From the NCBI GenBank assembly GCA_014361165.1, contig JACIWD010000068.1, positions 1-13,290 of the forward strand: 13,290 nt of DNA, written 5' to 3'. The notes under the pieces are model-generated. The model was not told the DNA's origin. It made no database searches and worked only from the letters and a program-made list of their open reading frames with translations. A program made the position numbers and the translations under genes. Source of the stretch: Candidatus Mnemosynella bozhongmuii (GTDB taxonomy: Archaea > Halobacteriota > Archaeoglobi > Mnemosynellales > Mnemosynellaceae). Of this stretch, positions 1 to 5,216 are shown one piece after another (positions within the stretch are counted from its first letter, which is position 1; every line of letters starts with the position of its first letter).

Positions 1-392
1 GAATCAACCACCACAAGAGGATTCTCAGAATCTTTCAGAAGTGAAAGAAGAGACCTTATGAAAGCAGGCTTGTCCTCATATCTCACTGAGAGAAGAAAAT
101 CCGAAATCTGATCCTCCTCTCTCCGAAATCTTTTCATCGTTGCATCAACAAGAGATATCTCCTTTGATGCATCAAGAACCTTAATTCTCTGAATCTCCTC
201 TCCGAGATGAGGATAGATCTCAAGAATCTCCTCGGGAGAGACTCTCGTCGAGATGTAAAAGAAATCTCCTTCATGAGATGAGATTAAGGAGAGCGCCATC
301 AGAGTCTTTCCAGAACCGGGAGAACCTCTTATGAGAAGGGAGGAGCCTTTTCTTTCCGTAAAGTCGTAAAGGTTTTCAATCCCACCCATCAT
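1..392 (-). CDS. KaiC/GvpD-like P-loop ATPase, N-terminal part (cut by left edge)
   Basis: This is a partial gene with 130 codons visible; the C-terminus lies beyond base 1. The protein starts MMGGIENLYDFTERKGSSLL and has a Walker A motif, GSPGSGKT, at residues 23-30. A beta-strand, FFYISTR, follows at about 44-50. A probable Walker B strand, PLVVVD, sits at 125-130, exactly at the edge. The Walker A placement close to the N-terminus and the FYISTRVSPEEI segment resemble RecA/KaiC-type archaeal ATPases of the GvpD or 'HTR-like' group, which often have a regulatory or signalling role. That family assignment is an inference. The start at 392 is supported by a strong GGAGGAG Shine-Dalgarno site 6 bases upstream; a second ATG follows immediately at 389. 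A TATA-like box lies near 431-440. Function beyond ATP binding cannot be stated because the C-terminal domain is missing. Confidence 0.85.
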   Translation of the reverse strand, partial: MMGGIENLYDFTERKGSSLLIRGSPGSGKTLMALSLISSHEGDFFYISTRVSPEEILEIYPHLGEEIQRIKVLDASKEISLVDATMKRFRREEDQISDFLLSVRYEDKPAFIRSLLSLLKDSENPLVVVD

Positions 393-427
393 ATGCTTCT
401 CCTCCTGCTATTTTCAATTCTATCCTT

Positions 428-442
428 TCTATTTATGTATTT
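428..442 (-). promoter_or_regulatory. Probable promoter of the KaiC/GvpD-like ATPase
   Basis: Read on the minus strand, the sequence ACATAAATAG forms an archaeal TATA-like box centred near 435. Transcription would start near 410, leaving a short leader that holds the GGAGGAG ribosome site before the ATG at 392. This is position and composition evidence only. Confidence 0.45.
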
Positions 443-453
443 TACTGAGAAAA

Positions 454-476
454 TTCTGAAAAGCGGTTTTTCAGAA
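454..476. repeat. Perfect 9-bp inverted repeat with 5-base loop
   Basis: TTCTGAAAA (454-462) and TTTTCAGAA (468-476) are exact reverse complements around the loop GCGGT. The site lies just upstream of the leftward ATPase promoter, so it could be an operator; equally it could be an incidental hairpin in AT-rich DNA. No T-tract follows that would mark a classical terminator. Confidence 0.6.
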
Positions 477-547
477 CATCTTCTCCAGAAACAGCATTTG
501 ATTTGAGCAAAAAAGAAATAAGAGGGGATGGATTTCTGAAAAGAGGT
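454..547 (+). repeat. Direct repeat pair TTCTGAAAAG(C/A)GGT, 80-base period
   Basis: The 14-mer at 454-467 recurs at 534-547 with a single C-to-A change, exactly 80 bases apart. The first copy is also the left arm of the hairpin at 454-476. The copies could be regulator-binding sites or traces of a small duplication. Confidence 0.5.
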
Positions 548-557
548 CTTCTGGAGA
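482..557. repeat. 9-bp inverted repeat pair, widely spaced
   Basis: TCTCCAGAA (482-490) and TTCTGGAGA (549-557) are exact reverse complements separated by 58 bases. They bracket the second copy of the TTCTGAAAAG repeat. In such CT/GA-rich DNA a chance origin is possible. Confidence 0.4.
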
Positions 558-558
558 G

Positions 559-636
559 TTTAAAAATATTGAGCTGAAGCGCCCTGAAAGTATTATCCCG
601 AGAGGCCTTTCATCCGGAAAAGGAGAAAAGATGTAG
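559..636 (+). promoter_or_regulatory. Orphan promoter and ribosome site leading to ATG-TAG
   Basis: A TATA-like box (559-570, TTTAAAAATATT) predicts a transcript starting near 590. An AGGAG ribosome site at 621-625 stands 5 bases before an ATG at 631 that is followed at once by a TAG stop at 634. This looks like the preserved 5' control region of a deleted gene, or a start-stop element at the head of a short RNA that runs into the 3' end of the neighbouring HKD remnant. No product can be assigned. Confidence 0.35.
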
Positions 637-664
637 AAATTATTCATGATGTGGTAAGCATCTT

Positions 665-1108
665 TCAGGCAATCTTCTCATCCTCTTTTGGAGGTTCAAT
701 CTCTTTAAGAAGCTGACGACTCAAAATGGAGGACAAAATTCCTCTCCGAGTAATCCCGGATATCCTCATCATCATGTCCTCTATTCCCCAAGAAGAAAGG
801 ATATTCAAACTTCCTATGTAGAGGATTTTATCATCCAAAGATTGCAGCTTTAACATGCGTTTTTCTTGCGTAAACTTCAATACCAGAGTTCAGAAGATCT
901 CTCAGTTTTTCTCTCTCTGTTCCCTCTCTGACGACGAGTTTTACTTCAACCCCTTTACTGATTGCGGAGCTGAGTTTTTCGATTATGCTTCGATAACTCG
1001 GACACTTGGGTCAACATAAGGCGAGTATACCAAAACACTTTGAGAAGCCTTTTTTGAGAATCGGTGAGAGTTGAGATCTGTTGCAACATCACGAGAAATT
1101 TTTAAATA
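665..1108 (-). pseudogene. Frameshifted remnant of a PLD/HKD-superfamily protein
   Basis: Three minus-strand frames combine into one recognisable domain. From about 1108 to 1006 one frame gives ...SQSVLVYSPYVDP; a second gives VSELSK (about 1005-988); a third gives IIEKLSSAISKGVEVKLVV and runs to THVKAAIF at about 838. The last frame continues DDKILYIGSLNILSS and ends at a TGA at 665. Removing one base near 835 restores an exact HKD signature, H-V-K-(x)4-D-(x)6-G-S-L-N, diagnostic of phospholipase-D superfamily nucleases and phosphodiesterases. Removing one near 987 joins SELSK to IIEKL, and a small deletion sits near 1006. The 71-codon open frame at 665-880 is only the C-terminal piece. The 5' end is lost against the transporter gene at 1133. 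The HKD/SPYVDP pattern also occurs in C-terminal domains of some archaeal ATPases and helicases, so a larger parent protein is possible. The assignment rests on the reconstructed motif. Confidence 0.75.
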
Positions 1109-1110
1109 CT
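1099..1110 (+). promoter_or_regulatory. Promoter of the YhhQ-like transporter gene
   Basis: A TATA-like box, TTTTTAAATA, is centred near 1105, about 28 bases before the GTG at 1133. No ribosome site is visible before that GTG, so the transcript is probably leaderless. Confidence 0.55.
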
Positions 1111-1132
1111 TTTTTACATTATTTCTGCTCTC

Positions 1133-1834
1133 GTGATAAACGAGATTCTCTGGTTTCTGATGTGCTTCACAATTTTCATCCTCATAACTCTGGCCTACAA
1201 GTTCTTCGGAAAGAGCGGACTCTATGCATGGGTCGGAATTTCAGTCATCCTGGCGAATGTTCAGGTCGCGAAAATCATAAGTTTCTTCGGACTCGTTACA
1301 GCAATGGGAAATGTTATCTACGGTAGCTCTTTTCTGGCGACAGATATCCTGGCGGAGAAATACGGAAAGAAAGAGGCAAGAAAAGCTGTCTTCATAGGCT
1401 TCTTCATGCTCGTTTCGACAGCCATAATAATGAAGCTAACCCTTCTCTTCATTCCACACCCAAGCGACACGCTCAGTCCGGCTCTCGAACAGATCTTCGG
1501 TTTCATGCCGGATGCAACTGTTGCAAGTTTGACGGCTTATCTCATCTCACAGCTTCATGATGTCTGGGCATTTCACTTCTGGAAGACGAAAACTGGGGGA
1601 AGACATCTCTGGCTCAGAAATAATGCATCAACGATGGTTTCACAGCTCATAGACAATGCCGTCTTCACAACACTCTTCTTCGTGATCTTCAATCCTTCTT
1701 TCGTCTCCTCACTCGGACTTTCCGGAATCTTCGAGATCTTTCTGACCTCTTATCTTATGAAGTTCATCGTGGCGGTTCTGGATACGCCCTTCATCTACCT
1801 GAGCAGGAGAATTGAACCTGTTTATGAGGATTAA
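1133..1834 (+). CDS. Queuosine/archaeosine precursor transporter, YhhQ (VUT) family
   Basis: A 233-residue integral membrane protein with about six hydrophobic segments, near residues 5-22, 32-56, 60-72, 88-108, 172-190 and 198-224. It matches the YhhQ/VUT family: NVQVAKI (42-48), the acidic loop D71-I-L-A-E-K-Y-G-K-K-E-A-R, the SQLHDVWAFHFWK segment (139-151) and RNNASTMVSQLIDN (162-175). The family imports 7-deazaguanine precursors. In bacteria YhhQ carries preQ0 and preQ1 for queuosine; in archaea preQ0 is the substrate of the tRNA-guanine transglycosylase that makes archaeosine, so preQ0 salvage is the likely role here. The GTG start is chosen because a TATA-like box lies the right distance upstream for a leaderless message and because the protein then begins directly with the first membrane segment. 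No partner gene of archaeosine synthesis is visible in the window; a tRNA follows on the other strand. Confidence 0.88.
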   Translation: MINEILWFLMCFTIFILITLAYKFFGKSGLYAWVGISVILANVQVAKIISFFGLVTAMGNVIYGSSFLATDILAEKYGKKEARKAVFIGFFMLVSTAIIMKLTLLFIPHPSDTLSPALEQIFGFMPDATVASLTAYLISQLHDVWAFHFWKTKTGGRHLWLRNNASTMVSQLIDNAVFTTLFFVIFNPSFVSSLGLSGIFEIFLTSYLMKFIVAVLDTPFIYLSRRIEPVYED

Positions 1835-1934
1835 TAATGTTTTGCAGGAAACCGATCTCTCTGCATCTCTGTTACAGGATTATCCGATCAGAACAGGAAA
1901 CGTCCTTAAAAGTTTCAGGAAATCTGTGAATAGA

Positions 1935-2009
1935 TGGGCCCGGCCGGATTTGAACCGGCGACCGCCCGGTTATGAGCCGGGTGCTCTGACCGGACTAAGC
2001 TACGGGCCC
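1935..2009 (-). tRNA. tRNA with CAU anticodon (elongator Met, or Ile2)
   Basis: A complete 75-base cloverleaf without intron. The 7-bp acceptor stem is GGGCCCG/CGGGCCC, the anticodon arm is CCCGG-CTCATAA-CCGGG with anticodon CAT, the T arm is GCCGG-TTCAAAT-CCGGC, and the discriminator is A73. CCA is not encoded. It is not the archaeal initiator: position 1-72 is G-C rather than A-U, and the three G-C pairs typical of the initiator anticodon stem are absent. It is therefore either elongator tRNA-Met or the tRNA-Ile2 whose C34 is changed to agmatidine; sequence alone does not decide. An AT-rich box at about 2035-2043 could be its promoter. Confidence 0.95.
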
Positions 2010-2032
2010 GCAATTTATAGATTTCATGCACC

Positions 2033-2044
2033 TGAATTTATTTG
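2033..2044. promoter_or_regulatory. AT-rich box possibly serving both the tRNA (-) and the methyltransferase operon (+)
   Basis: AATTTATTTG sits about 26 bases from the tRNA 5' end (2009) on one side and about 23-26 bases before the ATG at 2063 on the other. Both are the usual archaeal TATA distance, so one box may position transcription in both directions. A second box, TTTATAG, lies at 2014-2020. Confidence 0.35.
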
Positions 2045-2062
2045 AAGTTTGCGGTTGAAAAG

Positions 2063-2671
2063 ATGGGATGGGAGATGAGACTGAGAAAGCTTGAGATGAT
2101 TCTTGAAAGGCTTGAGGACATTCCGAACCCTGATGCTTCCATGGAGCAGTACAGCACACCACCGGAGCTTGCTGCGAGAGTTCTTCACGAAGCCCATCTC
2201 AGAGGCGAGCTCAGAGAGGTTGTCGATCTCGGATGCGGAAACGGAATTCTGGCAATAGGTTCTGCTCTTCTCGGAGCAGAGAAGGTAACCGGAGTGGATG
2301 CAGATCCAGAGGCCATAGAAACAAGCAGGAGGAATGCGGAGAAAATTGGAGTTAAAGTGAACTTCGTATGCTCAAGGGTGGAGGACTTTGAATACGAGGG
2401 GGAAAGATGCACGGTTATCATGAATCCACCCTTCGGCGCTCAGAAGAGACATGCTGACAGAGTTTTTCTGAAGAAGGCTCTTGAGATTGGAAAGGTCATA
2501 TATTCCATCCACAACAGGGGGAGCAGAGCTTTTGTCGAGAGCTTCATAGCTCCCTCGAAAATCACGAACATGTGGGTGGCAAAAATGCCTATAAAGAGAA
2601 GATTTAAATTTCACAAAAAGGATAGGGTGGATATCGAGGTTGAGATATACAGAATAGAGGTTCTGCCATGA
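2063..2671 (+). CDS. METTL5-like RNA N6-adenine methyltransferase
   Basis: A 202-residue class I SAM-dependent methyltransferase. The SAM-binding motif I DLGCGNG is at 55-61, the acidic motif II GVDAD at 77-81, and the catalytic NPPFG (the NPPF motif of N6-adenine methylases) at 121-125, followed by the HADR-F-KKA segment typical of this family. The homologous human METTL5 makes m6A in 18S rRNA, so a small-subunit rRNA adenine is the expected target. The archaeal substrate is inferred. The start at 2063 fits a leaderless transcript. An in-frame ATG at 2075 (MRLRKLEMILERLE) matches the usual family N-terminus equally well, and a TTG at 2042 is possible but adds residues the family lacks. It is the first gene of an operon with csl4 and rpo11; its stop overlaps the csl4 start by 4 bases, which suggests translational coupling. 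Confidence 0.88.
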   Translation: MGWEMRLRKLEMILERLEDIPNPDASMEQYSTPPELAARVLHEAHLRGELREVVDLGCGNGILAIGSALLGAEKVTGVDADPEAIETSRRNAEKIGVKVNFVCSRVEDFEYEGERCTVIMNPPFGAQKRHADRVFLKKALEIGKVIYSIHNRGSRAFVESFIAPSKITNMWVAKMPIKRRFKFHKKDRVDIEVEIYRIEVLP

Positions 2672-3231
2672 ACGGAAATAAATTTGTCATTCCAGGGGAT
2701 CTTGTCGGCATAGCAGAAGAGTTTCTTGCTGGAGAGGGTGTTTACGAAGAGGGAGGCAAGCTCATAGCATCCGTCACAGGAATCGTGGAGGTCGATGAGA
2801 AGAGCAGAAGGATATCGGTAAAACCTGTGACAGGAGTTCCGGCAGTGATAAGAAAGGGAGACTGTGTCGTCGGAAGAGTCATAGATGTCAGAGAGTCAAT
2901 CGCTCTTGTGGAGCTCTCAAAGATTAAGCCCAACGAGAAACGCGAGGTATCAAACAGCGGAGTTGCAATCATCCACATCTCAAATGTCAGGAAAGAATAT
3001 GTTAAGGATCTGAATGAGGAGCTCTCGCCTCTTGATATTGTCAAAGCAAGGGTTCTCGATGAAAAGACCCTTCAGCTCTCCACTGTGGGAAGAAAGCTCG
3101 GAGTAATAAAATCACTCTGTCCCGATTGCAGGGTGACGCTCAGGAGAAATGGAAACACTCTTGAGTGTCCGAGGTGCAAGAGGAAATTCAAGAAGAAGAT
3201 TTCAGAGGATTACGGAACCGGGATACTGTGA
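2668..3231 (+). CDS. csl4: Exosome RNA-binding subunit Csl4
   Basis: At 187 residues this is the typical length of archaeal Csl4, a cap subunit of the archaeal exosome that binds RNA and helps recruit it to the Rrp41-Rrp42 ring for 3'-end processing and decay. The N-terminal beta domain (about 5-60) begins with IPGDLVG. The S1 RNA-binding domain (about 62-140) runs from RKGDCVVGRVIDV to QLSTVGRKLG. The C-terminal zinc ribbon has C151, C154, C167 and C170 (CPDC and CPRC pairs), which are intact. A GAGGT ribosome site lies 7 bases before the ATG, inside the preceding gene, and the ATGA overlap couples translation of the two. Only 9 bases separate it from rpo11. No other exosome subunit is in the window. 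Confidence 0.95.
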   Translation: MNGNKFVIPGDLVGIAEEFLAGEGVYEEGGKLIASVTGIVEVDEKSRRISVKPVTGVPAVIRKGDCVVGRVIDVRESIALVELSKIKPNEKREVSNSGVAIIHISNVRKEYVKDLNEELSPLDIVKARVLDEKTLQLSTVGRKLGVIKSLCPDCRVTLRRNGNTLECPRCKRKFKKKISEDYGTGIL

Positions 3232-3240
3232 GGTGAGAGG

Positions 3241-3525
3241 ATGGAGGTGAAAATAATTTCAAAGACCGATAACGAGCTTAAGATGGAGATAAGAGGAGAG
3301 GATCACACACTTCTCAATCTTCTGAGAACAAATCTCCTTGAATATCCGTCTGTCGAAGAGGTCTGGTATGACATATCCCACCCGATGGTCTCGCATCCTG
3401 TTCTGTATCTCAGAACAAAGGATGAGGATCCGATTGAGCTGTTAAAGAAGGTTCTGAATGTCATCAAAGAGGATCTCGATGAGCTGGATAGAAATTTCAG
3501 AGAGGCTCTTGGAATTGAGGAGTGA
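3241..3525 (+). CDS. rpo11: DNA-directed RNA polymerase subunit Rpo11 (RpoL)
   Basis: A 94-residue small subunit of archaeal RNA polymerase, homologous to eukaryotic Rpb11/AC19. It pairs with Rpo3 to form the alpha-like assembly platform. Family hallmarks are the EDHTLLNLLRTNLL segment (21-34), the YDISHPMVSHPVLYLRTK strand region (about 43-60) and the C-terminal helix with DELDRNFREAL. Length is normal. A GAGGTGA ribosome site lies about 6 bases before the ATG. It is the third gene of the operon with the METTL5-like methyltransferase and csl4, so synthesis of a polymerase subunit is co-expressed with an RNA-decay subunit. Its stop lies 2 bases from the end of the convergent rnp4 gene. Confidence 0.96.
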   Translation: MEVKIISKTDNELKMEIRGEDHTLLNLLRTNLLEYPSVEEVWYDISHPMVSHPVLYLRTKDEDPIELLKKVLNVIKEDLDELDRNFREALGIEE

Positions 3526-3527
3526 GC

Positions 3528-3821
3528 TCAGTAAGGGTATCTCCTCTTGAATCCACAGTTCAGGCATTCCACAACAACTCTTCTATTCTTCAATCTGACT
3601 CTAACATTCTTTCCGAAGATAAAATAGGAGTTGCATTTCCTGCAGAATCTCCTCCTGTAAATCTTCGGAATCCTCACTCTGTATTTCATGGAAATTTCTC
3701 TCGCGAGTTCAACACACCTCTTACTTCTCTCAGGATGAGAGTTTTTCCACTCCTCCGCAAGCTGAAAAAGCCGTTCAATTCTCTGAAGTGCCATATCCCT
3801 CATCCACTCCTTCCGCTTCAC
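3528..3821 (-). CDS. rnp4: Ribonuclease P protein component 4 (Rpp21/Rpr2 family)
   Basis: A 97-residue basic protein. The N-terminal half is helical (about 5-46) and carries the ALQRIERLFQLAEE signature. The C-terminal half is a zinc ribbon with C60, C63, C86 and C89. This is the archaeal homologue of Rpp21/Rpr2, which works with Rnp1-3 and the catalytic RNA to cut the 5' leader from pre-tRNA; the mention of the other subunits is family knowledge, none is seen here. The GTG start at 3821 is supported by a clear GGAGG ribosome site at 3829-3833 with a 7-base spacer; the ATG at residue 7 would lack one. The gene is convergent with rpo11 (2-base gap) and divergent from the flavodoxin-like gene. 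Confidence 0.93.
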   Translation of the reverse strand: MKRKEWMRDMALQRIERLFQLAEEWKNSHPERSKRCVELAREISMKYRVRIPKIYRRRFCRKCNSYFIFGKNVRVRLKNRRVVVECLNCGFKRRYPY

Positions 3822-3833
3822 AGAAATTCCTCC

Positions 3834-3850
3834 AAAAATTTTAATATCGC
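3834..3850 (+). promoter_or_regulatory. Promoter of the flavodoxin-like gene
   Basis: An AT-rich box (TTTTAATA at 3839-3846) is centred about 25 bases before 3868. The predicted transcript would therefore begin near the ATG at 3868 and about 10 bases before the proposed coding start at 3878. The box is in the short divergent region shared with rnp4. Confidence 0.45.
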
Positions 3851-3877
3851 TTTTCAGGAGAATTTCTATGAGAATTG

Positions 3878-4363
3878 ATGAGATGTCTCATCATATATAA
3901 GTCCATTCATCACGGGAACACAAGAAAAGTGGCCGAAGCCATTGCAGAGGTTCTGAACGCAGAACTTGTGAGACCACAGGAGATAAATCCAGAGGAAATT
4001 CTGAGCTGCGATCTCACGGGCTTTGGCTCTGGAATTTATTACTTTCAGCATCACAGAGAGCTTCTAAAGCTCGTGGAGAGACTTCCAGAAGTCAGGGGAA
4101 GAAAAGCATTCATATTTTCAACCGCAGGAATTAATTTACCCTTCATATATCACAGAAAGCTCAGAAAGAAGCTCTCGGAGAAGGGATTTGAGATAATCGG
4201 TGAATTTTCATGCAGAGGATGGGACACATATGGCCTCTTCGGAAAACTCGGAGGAATAAGCAAAGGGCATCCGGATGAGAGAGATCTGGAAAATGCGAGA
4301 AAGTTCGCGGAAAAAATAAAAGAGAATTTCAGGAGATTTTGTGTCCGGAGAGATCCTCAATGA
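3878..4363 (+). CDS. Flavodoxin-like FMN-binding protein
   Basis: A 161-residue single-domain protein starting MRCLIIYKSIHHGNTRKVAE. The first strand followed by S-I-H-H-G-N-T is the flavodoxin phosphate-binding loop for FMN (residues 9-15). GFGSGIYYFQHH (about 48-59) and FSTAG followed by the CRGWDTYG region (about 112-119) are further flavin-contact segments, as in archaeal flavodoxin and flavin-reductase-like domains. It is a probable cytoplasmic electron carrier or small reductase; the redox partner is not evident from the neighbours. The start is uncertain. The ATG at 3878 (or the TTG just before it at 3875) opens the frame, but a better-spaced AGGAG site (3856-3860) serves an out-of-frame ATG at 3868 encoding only ten residues. 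The 3' end overlaps the convergent dehydrogenase gene by 35 bases. Confidence 0.8.
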   Translation: MRCLIIYKSIHHGNTRKVAEAIAEVLNAELVRPQEINPEEILSCDLTGFGSGIYYFQHHRELLKLVERLPEVRGRKAFIFSTAGINLPFIYHRKLRKKLSEKGFEIIGEFSCRGWDTYGLFGKLGGISKGHPDERDLENARKFAEKIKENFRRFCVRRDPQ

Positions 4364-5213
4364 TTGTTGCAATTCCCGAGTGGTCGTAATCGCCCCTCTT
4401 TTTCTGAACCATCGATTTGAACATCTCGTGAAGCATGTGGGTCACAGGAAGAACAGCACCGTATTCTGAAGCGGTTGAAACCGCAATTCTGAGGTCTTTC
4501 AGATGATAGCTTGACTTGAAACCCGGTTTGAAATCATGCTTCAGCATCTTTGGTGCTCTGGCTCTCAGAGCCCAGCAATCTGCAGCTCCTCCGGTTATTG
4601 CCTTAACAACTTTCTCGGGATCGACTCCTGCCTTTGAAGCAAGCATCAGAGCCTCCGAGACAATTTCAAGCGTTCCGGCAACGATTATCTGATTGCAGGC
4701 CTTTGCTATCTGCCCCGCACCGTTCTCTCCAACATGCACCACATTTCTTCCGAGGGTTTCGAAAATGTCTCTGTGCTTTTCAAAAACCTCTTTTTTGCCA
4801 CCGACCATGATTGAGAGAGTTGCATTTATTGCTCCCTCCTCTCCTCCGCTGACAGGTGCATCGAGCATCTCAACGCCCTTCTCTCTTAACTTCTCCGCTA
4901 TCCTCTTCGTGACAACAGGAGAGATTGTGCTCATGTCTATGACCGTCATGCCCTCTCTGACACCCTCTATCACTCCGTTCTCTCCGAGAATCACCTTCTC
5001 CACGTCCGGAGAATCCGGAAGCATTGTTATCACAACATCGCTCCTCTGAGCAACCTCTTTTGGTGAGAATGCCTCTTCTGCTCCCTCAGAAACAAGCTCT
5101 TTAACAGGTTCTCTGCTTCTGTTATGAACAACAAGAGGATATCCTGCTCTGAGAAGATTTCTCGCCATCGGCTTACCCATTATCCCGAGACCGATAAAAC
5201 CAATTCTTTTCAT
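4329..5213 (-). CDS. Beta-hydroxyacid dehydrogenase (3-hydroxyisobutyrate dehydrogenase / tartronate semialdehyde reductase family)
   Basis: A complete 294-residue NAD(P)-dependent oxidoreductase. The Rossmann motif GLGIMG is at 8-13. The substrate-binding DAPVSGGEEGA is at 118-128. The catalytic GxxxKxxxN motif has K171 and N174, and the second lysine, in YHLKDL, is near 239. N31-R32-S33 at the end of the second strand suggests a preference for NADPH, though this is only an inference. Members reduce or oxidise short beta-hydroxy acids such as 3-hydroxyisobutyrate, tartronate semialdehyde or succinic semialdehyde. Which substrate applies here cannot be read from the sequence. A GGAGGG ribosome site lies about 8 bases before the ATG and overlaps the end of the upstream secreted-protein gene (3 bp between them), so the two are likely co-transcribed. 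Its end overlaps the convergent flavodoxin-like gene. Confidence 0.9.
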   Translation of the reverse strand: MKRIGFIGLGIMGKPMARNLLRAGYPLVVHNRSREPVKELVSEGAEEAFSPKEVAQRSDVVITMLPDSPDVEKVILGENGVIEGVREGMTVIDMSTISPVVTKRIAEKLREKGVEMLDAPVSGGEEGAINATLSIMVGGKKEVFEKHRDIFETLGRNVVHVGENGAGQIAKACNQIIVAGTLEIVSEALMLASKAGVDPEKVVKAITGGAADCWALRARAPKMLKHDFKPGFKSSYHLKDLRIAVSTASEYGAVLPVTHMLHEMFKSMVQKKRGDYDHSGIATIIEDLSGHKIS

Positions 5214-5216
5214 TTT

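Larger units (their letters stand above)
393..664. other. Intergenic region with repeats and no intact gene
   Basis: No plausible coding frame is present in these 272 bases. The stretch holds a TATA-like box for the leftward ATPase gene, a perfect 9-bp hairpin (454-476), a near-identical 14-base direct repeat (454-467 and 534-547) and a second perfect 9-bp inverted pair (482-490 and 549-557). It also holds a rightward promoter-like box (559-570) followed by a ribosome site and an immediately terminated ATG-TAG (631-636). Together with the adjacent HKD remnant it reads as decayed accessory DNA between two active genes. Confidence 0.6.

Noticed and set aside
1081..1132. preQ1-type riboswitch before the YhhQ-like transporter
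   Set aside because: The promoter spacing leaves no room for a leader, no fitting pseudoknot was seen, and these riboswitches are known from bacteria.
1835..1934. Two copies of CAGGAAAC with nearby CCGATC repeats between the transporter and the tRNA
   Set aside because: They are too short and imperfect to distinguish from chance, and no structure or attachment-site-like duplication of the tRNA 3' end was seen.
1812..2045. 77-codon plus-strand frame containing RPDLNRRPPGYEPGALTGLSYGPA
   Set aside because: This is the well-known false translation of a tRNA gene read on the wrong strand; the tRNA cloverleaf at 1935-2009 explains it.
3522..3878. 118-codon plus-strand frame opposite rnp4
   Set aside because: rnp4 on the minus strand has its zinc cysteines, the correct length and a strong ribosome site; the plus frame has none of these.
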